Shown: positions 21,102 to 32,718, numbered from the stretch's first letter. The stretch: DNA of 64,000 nucleotides from Amoebophrya sp. A120 (GCA_905178155.1 CAJINV010000028.1:41761-105760); one strand, 5' to 3'. The notes: generated by a model not told the origin, from the letters alone. Numbers and translations: made by a program.

Positions 21102-21800
21102 ATTTAAATTCAAAAGCTCGTTCACCAAGTCATTCAGGATGTGCTTGTGTATGAAACGCAACATGATCTCGCTGACTTTTTCGTTATTCTGCAAACTATC
21201 CATCGCGCTGCCTCCTACTCCGGTCAGTTTTACGGTCAATTCGACAGGATTCTCGTCCGGCTGCTGCACATCGCTCCTGTCGGTCACTGTGATTCGAGGA
21301 GCGTTCGGACCCGTCTCGTTCTCCCCGGTTAACGAATTCTTGTTGTCGACCCTGCTTGATGTCGCTGCAAAAGATAAGGACTCGACGTTCTCATGTCCAC
21401 CAGCACCAGCTGCTGGTGACCAGCATCAGCATCGTCCTCTTTCCTTACCAGCTGCAGCTGTAGTGTGGAGGACACGTCAGCAGCACCAGTGGCAGAGGTA
21501 GCAGCATGATCCTCGCCATCAGTAGTTGTACCAGGATCACTTTCATCCGTGGTCTCTTGTAGTCCTCCCGGAGGATGCGGTGCGTGTTTATTGAGACTGG
21601 TTTGAATCGCCCGGCGGAGCTGCTGATCCGAGCTATAACCTGGCGTGTCGTTGCCTGCGGTTTCCAAAAATATTCTCGATAGTGACGCCACAACCGGGAC
21701 ATGATCAGATGCTCGTCCTGCTGTAGAAGTCTTCGTGTTCTTGGTGTGCCCGCTTATGATTTCTGATTCTGGGTCTTCTCGTTCATAGAACATGATTTCG
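21102..21800 (-). pseudogene. Fragment of the giant membrane-protein gene, lacking an introner
   Basis: The minus strand matches about 33905-34870 of the large gene, minus its introner. The left part (frame ending at 21287) matches the segment with words SLQNNEKVSEIMLRFIHKH; the right part (21329-21793) matches HTKNTNTSTDGRA and SLNKHAP. Between them the copy reads straight across the position where the large gene carries the 34203-34515 introner, with a 12-bp insertion (CACCAGCAGCTG) shifting the frame soon after. It ends abruptly at both sides. It is a non-functional fragment but a useful pre-insertion witness. Confidence 0.8.
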
Positions 21801-22988
21801 CAGACCGGATAGGAGGAAGGCGCCTTTGTGTTAGCTGGTTCGCCCGCGCGTTCTCGTGCGCGTCGGTCAGGGACAGACTACGGCTCGCAGCAGCCACCTT
21901 TACTGCACTATCCCGTGGCGGAGCCTCCGTTCCTCGCTGACACGTCGGCGTCGCGAGGGGTGAATTTTTCTCGGTAGCACCTTCGCCCGATAAGGCCTCC
22001 GGGGTCGCGCGCAGGTCGGCTCCAAGTTCGAGGCTAGTAGCGCTCGCGGCAGTGGCGCTCTATGCTGCAGTATCCCACTCTGCGCCTCTTGCAGCGTCCA
22101 TACCGAGAGGTGCGTGTTCATCGGTGACGCCCGGTCGCAGCGCGAACTCACCGACCGTCTCCGCCACCGCCGAGCAAGTCGGAATAGCTGTTTTACTGAT
22201 TGCAGCAGCTCTGCCGCGGCTACTCCTGCCCGCCGATTCCACATGCTGCAGTACGTTCCGAGCAGCATCTTCTTCGGCAGCATTTTCCGATGGTGTGCCG
22301 TAGTTCCATTTTAGATTTAGGGGCCTTCCAGATATTACGTAGGCCTCTCGTTCCTTTAGGCTCACGTCGATGACCGGGTCCGCCGCGACGCCTGCAAGCA
22401 GAGACAGCTTCTGCTGCTCTATCTGCTCTTTTGTCTTCATTTTGTGCAGCAGCTGTACGCGACGATGTTGCGCGGCTTGGTTCTACTACCACTACTTCTG
22501 TGTAGCAGCGCATGTCGGCAGATGCCGCCCCCGTCGTACCACCAGCTCCCTTCGCCGACGTCTTTTTTGATGTGGGCAAACGACGGCGCTCTACCGACCG
22601 CGACCGTAATCTCGAGCTTCCCCCCAGACGACGATGAGGCAGCACTCCAGTGCCGACTACTGATGCGCTGCTGTATCCCCCGGCAGCGTCAGCGGGACGC
22701 AAGACGGCGTGTTGGCAGACCCGTGCTGCACTTTCGAAGAAGTGTTCACCCATACAGAGCTCCCCTGCAACACAGGACTATCGCGGCGCGCTACCCGTTC
22801 AGGGACAGGAATTTCGCCGTTGTTAGATCACCGTGAGCTGGAAAAAATCATGCTGATTCCACCTTTCAGCACCTCCCGAGGGACTTCGTGCAGAACGACA
22901 TGCACCACTACTAAGAAGTGGACCATGATTTCGCAGACCGTAGTGCTCTATAAGAAGTGGAACATGATTTCGCAGACCGGATAGGAGG
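21788..22988. repeat. Segment bounded by 29-bp direct repeats
   Basis: A 29-bp word beginning GAACATGATTTCGCAGACCG occurs identically at 21788-21816 and 22960-22988. A partial third copy is at 22923-22940. The pair encloses the second copy of the degenerate repeat and could mark the ends of an inserted element. Confidence 0.6.
21820..22910 (-). repeat. Degenerate repeat, copy 2
   Basis: Aligns to 1443-2225 (through about 22620), and at 22840-22910 to about 4330-4400. The minus-strand frame 22060-22440 starts with ATG and reads 126 codons (MKTKEQIEQQKLSLL...), conserving words with copy 1 (VISGRPL, SENAAEEDA, GEFALR). Upstream the shared frame is broken. Function unknown. Confidence 0.55.
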
Positions 22989-24094
22989 CACCGCTCTCAG
23001 GAGAAGCACCTATTCGTCCAGCGCTGTCTCCCGTTCCTTGTACTAGACAAGCCATGATGCAACTACAGCTCTTCGAGTTGCGGGCAGTGGGGTACACTGT
23101 TGCGGCTTCTACCGTTCGAGCCGCGGCCGGGTGCGGTCCGTCTGCTCAGAAGCTTGCCCTTTGTGGTGCGGCTGTCTACTCTGGGACGGTCTGGGAGTTT
23201 CGGGTCATATCGGGCAGACGCCACATTCTTGCCGAACTGTACGTGAAGACTTCATTCTGGTATATAGTCTGGAAGTTAGAATGGTCTTTCTACAACATGT
23301 GCGGGAAACAGGCCTTTGTTCTCTGTGGGCGTGGTCACGTAGATTTCAATCTTCAATGTGCGAAAAACGTCACTGACGAAAAAAAATCGAGAAACAACGA
23401 AAGTGCAGCAGCAGTTGTTTATGCACCAGAAGCTACAGCTTTGTGGCTGTATCCCATACTACGGAAGGACTTTTGATCTTCCCCCAGACCTCTCTTCGCC
23501 TCTCGCCTCCAGAAGCGTCGCCTTCTCTCTGTGTAGATAAACACTCGATGAGGACATCTCCATCGCTCACAGGTCCTGCCTTTTACCAGCTGGAAAGAAA
23601 GGTGGAACGACAAATGACGCGTCGTGCTATCAAGAAGTACTATGAGCGTGGACTCTGCTCCACACGAACACGTGGAAATACTGAAGAAGTCGCTCTATTT
23701 CAAGAAGAAGAACAAGAGGAAAGTCGTGCTTTCAGTTTCTTACACGTCCTTCTTTCAACATCAAAGTTTCCGTCTGTGCTTAAATTTAGTGCACCCGTCA
23801 GCCGAGTAATGAAGAGGAGTAGGAACATTCCTCGTCCTACCAAGACAAGACGATTTTGCATGAGGTAATTCCATTCAAGATTGAATGATGCTGCTACTCG
23901 CGCCGGACAGAGTGAGAGTGTGTGTCTTTTGTGTATTCTTTGCCATCATGAATAGGATACTTAGCACGCTCGCAAATTTGAAGTTTGATTATGGTCAAAC
24001 AAGGTTGTCATAGAGTTAGCATTCTCGCAGACGCAGGATGAGCAGGTCCAGGTCACCAATAAGCTGGTGAAACTATAAGTTGGACTAGGATAGC
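22989..24094. other. No firmly supported gene
   Basis: Plus-strand frames 23054-23476 and 23443-23868 are open for about 140 codons each. The second contains FYQLERKVERQMTRRAIKK, which is protein-like, but no domain is recognised and no splice context is clear. The region lies 3' of the OTU-UBX gene. Confidence 0.35.
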
Positions 24095-24204
24095 TCACTT
24101 CTTCTGCGCCATCGCTGCGCTTTGGTTTTCCAGTTCAGTCACTTCCAGGGTAGCTTGTGACTTCAACTTCTTAGTCGTAAACTGAGGAAAGCCGCTGCTG
24201 AGGT
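24095..24204 (-). other. Second, diverged UBX terminal exon
   Basis: Repeats the last exon of the OTU-UBX gene about 220 bp further downstream. Translation from CTCAGCAGCGGC gives SSGFPQFTTKKLKSQATLEV and ends ...SAAMAQKK at TGA (24097-24095), against SSGFPKFTIEKSEATLETT...SAVMVQRE in the first copy. Reading frame and key residues are kept while about a quarter of positions differ, as expected of an alternative exon under constraint rather than a recent accident. Confidence 0.65.
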
Positions 24205-24321
24205 ACATCTCGCTGTCTAGGATTGAAAGCTGTTGGGCACCAGGTTGTAGCTATTCTCCGAGAATGAGTAGCTCATCACGACTGAGCTGACGACACCAGA
24301 ACAAGCAGCAGAAGGCTAGCT

Positions 24322-27300
24322 TACTCCCTCTGCACCATCACTGCGCTTTGATTTTGCAGTTTGGTCGTTTCCAGGGTAGCTTCAGACTTCTCGATCGTGA
24401 ACTTAGGAAAGCCGCTGCTGAGGTATGAACTGCAAAAGTATCGTACTCGTAGCAATTGCTGTTATGCATGACAAATCTCTTTCCTAAGGTAAAACAGCAT
24501 TACAAATTTCATTTGTAATGCTGCGCTAATTTGTAATGCGAATCATACTACCTAGTACGATACTTTTGCATTGCATATGAGGGTGTAGTTGTCGATGATT
24601 TCCGTTTCTCCGGTATCAAGCAACTCTCCGTCCACGAAGTCGTACAGGTGACGCACCTTGTGCCGGGACTTTGAGAATACGTATTTCACTGGCCTCCCGT
24701 CTGGCGGGAGCTTGAAGACAAGTCTCAGCTCGTTCATCTCCGGGTCGCCGTCATCTTCCGTGGCGGTTACTTCTCGACTGATTTGCTCCAATATCAACTG
24801 CAAATATGTCTGGGTCTGGAAGATTGTCATGCATCTTTTGGATCACCATCGCACCGAAGCGGAAGCTCTGAAGAGCGCCAATGCGCATCACAGATTATGC
24901 AAGAGCTTCGGAATCATCCCTATCGCACATGAGTAGAAATGCGTTTTTTACAAATCAAGAAAAGGAGGAGTTTTCGTGTTCCCGCAACATAGATTTTCTG
25001 TACGATCCAGTCTTAGCATGACAAGTTCCGGACCCAGACATATTTGCAATGCATAGCCAACTCGGCGACGCGATTTTTCACGCCCTTGCGCAGTTCCTCC
25101 TCCGCCGCAAGTCTCCGCTCTTCCTCCTCTGCAACAGCTTTTTGTCGGGCAGCGGCTTCTCTGTCGCGCTTCTGGTCCGCCCGTAGTGATTCCTCGTACT
25201 CCGCGTTCTGTTGCTGGATTATGTCCCCGCTGGTTTGTTCCGCCACGGGCAGCACGTCATGTGCGTCGGGAGCACCCTGCAACCCTTCCTCGTCGCCCGA
25301 CTCACTAACCAAATCAATCACCTCGACCTCTCCAACGACTTCCGGCGAAGAAGATTCCGCGTCGGCCTGCCCTTGTCTTTTGCCGCCGCCACTTCCGGCC
25401 CTCGAACTTCGTTTGCCCACCTGGCCACGACCCGCGCTCGGACTTTCTTCGCCCATCCCATTTCGGCCGTTCTCGACGAGTGCGCGGTCCTGTCGTGGTA
25501 CCAGCTGCGGTGGCGGCTCGAGTTCATGGAGGTCCTCCGGCTGCTGGTGTTTTGCTTCTTCGCCCTGACCCGCTGCGAGCTGTGCACAAGCCGGACCCCC
25601 TGAGGCGGCGGCCTCTTGCTTTTCGACTGTTCCTGCGGCGAACGCCTGGGATGAAGCACGCGCCAGCCCCGATGCGATTTCCGCGAAGACCTCGGGAGCG
25701 GACTGGTGGAAACCCAAGTCGACGGCGGCGGCCAAAAACATCACGAGAAACTCGGCGTCGTACTTCTCGCAGTGGCGTCGCACGGGCTCAACAAGCACTG
25801 CCATTAGCTGCGTCGCGCTCGCTAAAGTCGTCCTCTCGTCGAAGGGGTCGCCTCTCTCTTGGCCGAGTGCGGCCCGCACAGCGCCCGCTACGCCCCGCGC
25901 GGTCAGCACAAGAGACACATGGTCGACATCTGTCAGGGCCCGCGGCGAGGAAATAACGGCGGACATCCGCTTCCTGGTGCAATCCATCACCCCCCGCAGG
26001 AGCCGCGACCCTGTCCTTGGACTGGTGCGAGCCGACAAGCAACCAGACGCGGACGCGGTCGAAAAATGCTCCCACCATTTGTTCATCAGGAAAATGCTGC
26101 TGAAGAGTGGCTGCGTCTCGTATTTTCCATCGCGAAGGATCTGGCACAAAGCCTCGGCGGAGTGCTCGCAAGCAATTGCATCCAGTGCTTTCGCCTGGTG
26201 GCGTAATGAGTCGGCGGCACTGTAGTCGTTGGACTTGGATCCCGAGCCCAACTCGGCATCGGCAGCGGCACCAGGTACAGGAGAGGGCTCGTCGGGCTGG
26301 TGTCTTCGGGCTGGAGAGACGGCTGGAGACCGGGCGGAGGAATCGGACGGGGAGCTGGCGGAGGAACCGGACAGGGGAGGTTTCTTCTCCGTCGCATTGT
26401 AGTGGGCACCATTGTAGGTCAAAGTAATGGCTTATGGGGGCCTCAAAGTGGAAATCTCAAATAAAATCAAAAAAAACACATAGTTGGGACCGATGCGTAA
26501 GCCCATGCTGTCTTCATCGAGTAGCTATCTTCGCACTCCTTGGTCTAAAGCGGAGCGGTGTGGTCATCTTAGACTCACCTGAAGTCATCAAACGAGCGCT
26601 AGTCAGCTAGCAGAAAACCAGACAAAACCATGGCGATGCCTCAGCCTTGCCTCTTCTTTTTTGGAAAAGCTGGAGCCTTCCACTTTGAGGCCCGCATACC
26701 TTTTTGGTGGGAACGAACTGGACGAACATCGGGGCCTCCTGATAATCGTCGTCGTATGTGGTCAGCACCTTGATGGACGCCGAGTGCTCCGCACCACACG
26801 CCGAGAGGAACATATAGTCCACCTTTTCTCTATCCGCAGCCATCTTCGCGATATATCGGCCCCACTCGCTGTCATCCTTGATCCCCCCGAACATGTTGCG
26901 CTCGTATTCCTCCCGATGTCTTTCATATCGTACGAAAAAAATGCTTCACTGTAACGGTCTTGCAACTCGTTGCACCACAGGCGCAAGCCTTCCCAACATC
27001 ATAAAGGAAGTTCGTCGGGCGAGATTCCGAAAGGGCGACACAGCTGAAGCAAGCGCCTCTGCCTTCCTTGCATGTGCAAAAATGCAAGCCCTTCAGCTCT
27101 ACAATACATTTCCCGCGGCAGGGGCAGGGATTCCGCGCCACAAGTTTACAGCGAAGCAGTACCTTCCTGCGATATCTGCAGGTGCTGGATGGTGCGCGCG
27201 CGGACGTCCGGATGCCGGCTCTCGTCGCCATGCACTGCAGCGGCGATGGCCCGCGGGCCGCAATTTCCGTCGTCGCCCACCACAACGACGCGAAGGCCCC

Positions 27301-28398
27301 CGGCCTGCAGCTTTGCCTCGAGACGCCGCGCGCCCTTCATACGCTCCTGGTGCTCCATTTGCGAAAGCTCCTGCGCGCGCTTCAGCTGCGCCTCGGTATC
27401 ACGTTCCCCCTGTGCGCGTCGTTCGTTGTCGTTTTCGTTATCAGACGCAACAGAACATGTTTAGGTCGGGAAGAGTTCGGAAGTTTTTTGTTTTTGCATG
27501 AAGACCTAGAAGCTGCCTTCTACTTGGCATGCAAGCAATAGCATCACAGATTTGCAGAAATTGAAATTTTCCCGATGCCTATCTTGCATGAGAAGTTCCG
27601 TACTGTGGTGAACAGAAGTTACCACACGACACCTGCTTCTGCTGTCCATGCATGACAGATTTTCGTCTAATCCAAAATGCGCATCACAAGTTCCATCCCT
27701 CCAGACCCAGATCGATATTTGCACTTGATACTCATACGTCTTTCGCGACTCCTCCATCGCGCGCTGCAGCTGGCTCGCCTCAGAGGTGTCATCTTCTGCT
27801 CCCCGCTCCGGCTTGCTGGGCTCTTGCCGACCACGACCCTGAGTGCTGGGTTTACCTTTGCCAGAGGAACTGGAACTGGTGGAGGGATTAGAGGACGGGA
27901 CCGATCTTGGCTGGTGTGCCGCAATAGCGTTCGACGAAGCGGCAGCGGACGAGGACGCCGCACTAGCTCCAGGAGGTACTACATCATCAATGCGCCGCAG
28001 TTTCGCCGCAGGTGACATTCTTGCTCCGTCTATCCGGTGAAAAAGCGTGCCGACCCCGACGTCAACATCCTGCAAACCCAAATCTGCATCCCTAAAGCAA
28101 AAATGTTTCTCATCGTGCACCACACGAGCAAGGATAAGGAAAACGTTTATTTCTGCTAGTGATGGCTCCGAATCTGTCATGCACATGCTGGAAGCAAGAT
28201 AAGAAGATTTCATCGACTGGTGATGCGGAAGCACTAGCTCTGGGTCCAGACGATTACACTGGGCAGTGCAGACGAAATAAATTGTGTGTCACGCCCAACT
28301 ACCAAAAATTCCTCATTTGACTTTGGGATTGGGACGCTTTTACCATGCGAAATACTTTCTGGCACCTCCTCGTCACCGCTCGCTCGGTGTCGGTCCAT
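24322..28398 (-). CDS. OTU-family cysteine protease with C-terminal UBX domain
   Basis: Seven exons (minus): 28398-28359, 28030-27731, 27438-27162, 26993-26699, 26432-25057, 24791-24578, 24422-24322; about 865 residues. Order: Ser/Pro-rich N-terminus; two UIM-like helices (EASQLQRAMEESRK; EAQLKRAQELSQME); OTU domain with catalytic Cys in GDDGNC and catalytic His in LTYNGAHYN; a long linker with a charged coiled coil (EEEERRLAAEEELRKG); C-terminal UBX fold (LRLVFKLPPDGRPVKYVF...YDFVDGE). OTU proteases cleave ubiquitin chains and UBX domains bind Cdc48/p97, so this is probably a p97-linked deubiquitinase in cytosol or nucleus. The Cys and His come from different exons, so introner removal is required for activity. 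The 26994-26699 exon needs one extra base near an A7 run (26935-26941) to stay in frame. Confidence 0.85.
24423..24577 (-). mobile_element. Introner, family A2, before the UBX terminal exon
   Basis: Inverted ends with TGCAAAAGTATCGTAC; CTCA at both borders (24419-24422, 24578-24581). Excision joins Tyr-Thr-Leu to Ser-Ser-Gly in the UBX frame. Confidence 0.85.
24792..25056 (-). mobile_element. Introner, family A
   Basis: Inverted ends with GCAAATATGTCTGGGTC; TTGG at both borders. Excision gives GAG-TTG-GAG-CAA, in frame between the coiled coil and the UBX domain. Confidence 0.9.
26433..26698 (-). mobile_element. Introner, family G
   Basis: Inverted ends TATG(C/G)GGGCCTCAAAGTGG and its complement. 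It separates the OTU strand ending VPTKK from the catalytic-His strand ITLTYNGAHY; excision restores the frame. Confidence 0.8.
26994..27161 (-). mobile_element. Intron with GGAAGG direct repeats
   Basis: No clear terminal inverted repeat, but GGAAGG occurs at both borders (26988-26993, 27162-27167). Excision joins QISQEG to LRLWCNEL in the OTU frame. A Cys-rich open frame crosses it, so retention in some transcripts is possible. Confidence 0.6.
27439..27730 (-). mobile_element. Introner, family A, degenerate right arm
   Basis: Left arm (minus 5') GCAAATATCGATCTGGGTCTGG; the other arm is eroded (CCGACCTAAACATG...TGATA). Excision joins KTYE to NENDNERR in frame. Confidence 0.65.
28031..28358 (-). 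mobile_element. Introner, family B, degenerate
   Basis: Ends resemble family B (GGGATTGGGACGCTTTTACC; GTGAAAAAGCGTGCCGACCCC). Excision links a short first exon (MDRHRASGDEEVP) to DGARMSPAAK in frame through a GA repeat. Confidence 0.6.
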
Positions 28399-29152
28399 TT
28401 TTCGGGCAAGCCCTCTTGCGTACTAGCCAAGTGGTCAAATATAATACGGCTTGTTTGCAATGAAACAGAGTGAAGTAGTAGTAAAAGTTTGAAGCTCTAA
28501 CGATTCCGTTTCTTCGAAATACTACTTCTTACGAGTATGCACCTAAAGCATACTACGGGAGTATGTACATCCGGATAAGTAAGGAATTCCGAACAAGAGA
28601 ATACTCGAAAACGGAAACGGATACACATGCGCTGAATGAATCAATAAGTGTCATCACTGTGCTAGATGCTCAACCGCCTTAAAACCCGGCTCGTCAACAT
28701 GCATCATTTCTGATAGTTCTGCACTGAGCTACTTCTTCAAAACGAAAACCTGGGGACCCGAACGAAAATTGACCGCTCTGAAGGACAATCTACTTCAGGA
28801 AAAGGAATGAATCTATCAATACAATAAATGGGATCTCTCATCGATGTCACAAAACAAGGATGAAGAGCCGCGCTGTCAGTGATCTGTTTCTTGCGCACAA
28901 GGATCTTCAATGTCATCTTCCTAGCTTGCGTATGTGGATGTAGCCTCCAGAGCTTTTACTTACTACAGCTGTTGAAAATGCTCTTCAGTGCTAAGATGCT
29001 GGACCCAAAAGGACGGATGGAGAACACGAGACGCGAGCAATTGCTTCCTTTACATCTAGATCCGCCTGTCGTGCACATGTTGATCAGCGAATCATCCCCG
29101 AGATCGACAAGAAAAAAGGCCAACGCATCTCCTCGAGTCCAACTGAGTTATG
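28399..29152. other. Intergenic
   Basis: No gene is seen. It should hold the 5' region of the OTU-UBX gene and the 3' region of the next minus-strand gene. Confidence 0.5.
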
Positions 29153-29933
29153 TCACAGCTTCTTGCTTTTCTTTTTTTGGGAGCTCTCCCGCTCGATCGC
29201 ATCATAATAATCATCCACCAGGTCCAGACCCAAATCATACTTCGGGGGCCCCTTCTTCTTCTCCTCGTCTTTTTGCTTTTTGTCCTTCTTGTCGTTCCGT
29301 TTCCGGGCCACGGGTTGAGCCTGTTTTTGTATTTTCGGCTCCTTCTTGTTATTCTTCATCTTCTCTTTGTGTTTTTTGTCTTTCTTGTCGTTGGATTTCA
29401 AGACCACGTCCACGGCTTGAGCCTGTTTTTGTTTGATGGAGGGAATTTGGGTCGGAGATTCAAAATCACGAAAGGCAAGAAACAGAAAGCATTAGGACAC
29501 CATAGCCGCACAAAAGCATGAGTGAGAAGAAGGCCAGTGGTTGTGGTAAGTAGCTGGCGCAGAAGTCACGAACCTGCGAGACAAAGAAGGAAAAAAAAAA
29601 CCAAGCGGGGAGCACCTTGCTAGCCGAAGCACGCGCGCCGGGCTGGGTCTTGCCGCCTTTTTTTGTTTCCGCGGCGGATGCTTTCCGCAGAAGCTTGGCA
29701 GCTCCGCCAGGCGCGGCAGCAAGCACGGCCGCGGAGTTGCTCCGGGGCGCCCCCTTCGCAAACTCCGCGAGCCCCGCGGCCCGCTGGCGAACTTCGCGCC
29801 CCTCCTTCGTGCGAAAGTCCAGCGCGGCCGGTCCCGGGGCGGGCCGACGGGTCGCCGGAACGAAGACGGGCGGCGGCAAGCGGGACCGCTTCGGCTTGAT
29901 TTTCCAGTTTTGAGCCCCGTGCGTTGATGACAT
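29153..29933 (-). CDS. Small basic protein, 195 residues, unknown
   Basis: Two exons, 29933-29616 and 29422-29153, joined in phase across a canonical GT-AG intron (29615-29423, donor AAG|GTGCTC, acceptor AACAG|GCT). The N-terminal half is Pro/Ala/Arg-rich (starting MSSTHGAQNWKIKPKRSR); the C-terminal half is Lys-rich (SNDKKDKKHKEKMKNNKK, then RKRNDKKDKKQKDEEKKKG) and ends DLGLDLVDDYYDAIERE plus a KKKSKKL tail. Composition suggests a nucleolar or ribosome-biogenesis factor, but no family is recognised. No introner is present. Confidence 0.7.
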
Positions 29934-32718
29934 GGCCGTCCTTACCTAGAAGCTAGAAAAGTAATATGCGATTGGATTTGGAAATATGATGTCTGGGTGT
30001 GAAATAAACACGTAGAGGACTTCTGATGCGTGCTGTGTGTATCACAAAAATCTGCGTTCTTGCGTAATTTGGGATCAAAGTTGCGGATTTATTTGAGTCA
30101 TGTTGCGATGACTTCTTTCGTGCGAGCAGAGGGCGTTGAGAAGGACGCCAATAATATATCATACAATAGTTTGCAATCTACTTACTTCCAAACCAAGAGC
30201 CAGACAGACACATAAGCATAACCATATTTATTTTTCACCGTGGATATACAAATGCAACGTGAGGGATTTTTTATCGAAGCGACCAAAAGAACTACAAACT
30301 ACAGATCGTGCGAGGGACAGAGCCTAAACTCATCTGATCTTCTTGATCATATTTTTATGGAACGACCTCCACGAGATGAGAAAAAATCTGTCTAACTGTT
30401 GAAAATACAGAGCTGGTTTTGAGCTCCTCGGGATCTACTTCGCTGCTGTCGAAACACGAGCAAATAAAGTGCTGGCGTCACTGAAATGAGAAAGTTGAAC
30501 GGGCTCGACAACCAAATAGATCTTGATCATCCGTGATCGCTTTCTTTTCCTCACTTTTGCGATGGTGACTGACAAGAGCCACTTCTGAACTCCTGTCCAA
30601 GATCTATCTTTCATTTTCTGACTGCCAGAACAGCTGCTCGTGGACCATAAACATAAACGCCGGGGAAAATAACGGTGGCTTGGTTTAATGCTATCGTGAT
30701 CTGTTCGTTCACATTTTTTCATGGAACTCGGACATAAGCTCACGAAGCGTTTCTTCACTTCACCACTTGGATTTTACAAAATCAAAACCAACGCGATCTT
30801 CACAGCCAGTTCCTGTCCAAGAAATACATCGGCAAGTGGGAGCTCACACCGACAAGTGCGGAGTATTTGAGTCGCATCACCTATAACAGGCTCAGCACGC
30901 ATCCGCAAAGGACCTACCGGAACCTGAACTAACTAGTTTAGAATGCATAAGTAGCTACTTAAAGTTTAACTATTTAGGCGCTTTAGCAACCTAAAAAAAT
31001 TTTTTCAAAATTCGTTGAATTCGACATCTGAGCCTGTTATATCACCGAAGAAGGATAATCTTCAACCAAACGAACAGACCCGCACGCTTGCACGATAAAG
31101 ACCAGGAGACCACATGATTTTTTCATGATGATTTTTTTGCGTTTTTTCTTCGTTTTCGACATTATGAAGTGTTGGAGCAAGCGAGAGCATTCGGAGCGGT
31201 TCGAATCTTTTGCGTCGCCTACCGCGAGCTACTTTGAGCGCGACAACTCCAACAACATTCTGATTCTGTTCCTGGTGGTTTGAACCCCAATTTTTGTTTT
31301 TCACAAACAGCATCGCGCTTTCAACCTGAAAAGTATCACAAATTCCAAAAAAGCCAAGCGTTAGTGCAAGCAGCAAATTATATAATTCTATATTTTGTTT
31401 TTCGGCAAACCTCAGTATTATATTTCTTATATCTAGCATACGTGTTACCAAAATTATTGATCTTCTAGCCAGTATTCTTCGGTACCCGCGTAGGTGGTCG
31501 ACTACGAAACTTCTAAAAGAACTCGCAGTCACTGTTGAACAACTGCAAACAATCCTACTTGATGAAAATCATTTGATTCGGAGTAGCTGCTACTGCAAAA
31601 TCATGTTCACCATCTTCCGCTACTTGTAGTATTCTTCTGAATCAAAAAATCTCGTAAAATTTCTTTGTTGTTTGTTCTGGTGGATTCGTGGCGATCCGCA
31701 CGTATGAAGGGCAACCCTCCTCGTCTTCTACTCACGATTCTAGTGCGATTTGAAGAAAAAATAAAGCAATTCCTTGGGTTCTTTAGCGTACTAACTTGAT
31801 GGCTTAATCTGCCAAAAAAAAGAGCACAGAAGATTGATCGACTTCGGCCTAGTCAGTGAATCCTGGCGATAAAATTATTTACTGAAGGCCCACCTCAGCT
31901 TTTTCTTTTTGTAGAAGTAGTTATTCTTATCTCTTATAGAGCGGGATTGATTAGAAATCCCTTTGTTTGTAGAGAAAGCTTCTGTGGATCATTACTCGTG
32001 GCGATTTCGATCGCCCGGGTCGACGTGAATGAAAAAGGTAGTCCCGAAACTTCAAGAAAAACGAAAAGCTGGTACTACTTGAAGAAAAACGACAAGGTGG
32101 CTAGGCATTCATATTAGGCTTCTTTGGCTTAATATGCTCCCTTTGTCAAAAATCAAAGAAAAGTCTGGTGAGTTAGAAGCTCAATTTCAATTATGTTGCA
32201 ACAGCCTCGCGATCCGTCCATTTGCACTTCTGATGGCGCATCATGTGGATACCGATTGGCATATTATAACCACACTTTTGAGTTTGATGGCGGGTGCAGG
32301 TGCAGCTGAGCAACCAACAGAAACAGCGAATGCTGGGAACTTTAAAAATAGAAAGCGTTTCGCTTCAACTATCTAATACAAACTCAAGAAGCAGCTCCGG
32401 AGAAAGTTCTATACAGTTTTTCTTGCATAAGGAATTAAGATGATGATAAACGTCGACGTACTCGCCGTCGAATTCGTTCCTATTTCTCGCATTAGTTTGA
32501 TTTTGAATGTGATTTATGTTTGCTAGAAATCTGGGTACCACTTGAACGTTTCAAAAAAAAAAAAAGTATACTGGCAGTGTCTACTTCCTTACACAGAGAT
32601 AAGCGAGAAATGCAAAGTTGTAGTGGACCAGAAAAACACAACTAGGCTGATTCTATTTCTAAAAAAACCGAGAAAAAAAAGTGTTTCCCTATGGTTCTAC
32701 TTATCACAGTCGCCGTAT
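29934..32718. other. Long A-T-rich intergenic stretch
   Basis: 2.8 kb without a supported gene. A minus frame at 31062-31532 (156 codons) is open but without motifs. Positions 31579-31663 resemble 42153-42226 (shared GTTCACCATCTTCC-like and TTCTTCTGAATCAAAAAA words). Confidence 0.5.

Noticed and set aside
28879-29521. Plus-strand hydrophobic frames over the basic-protein gene
   Set aside because: Leu/Phe-rich translations are the antisense of Lys-rich codons; the minus-strand gene with a phase-matched GT-AG intron explains the DNA.
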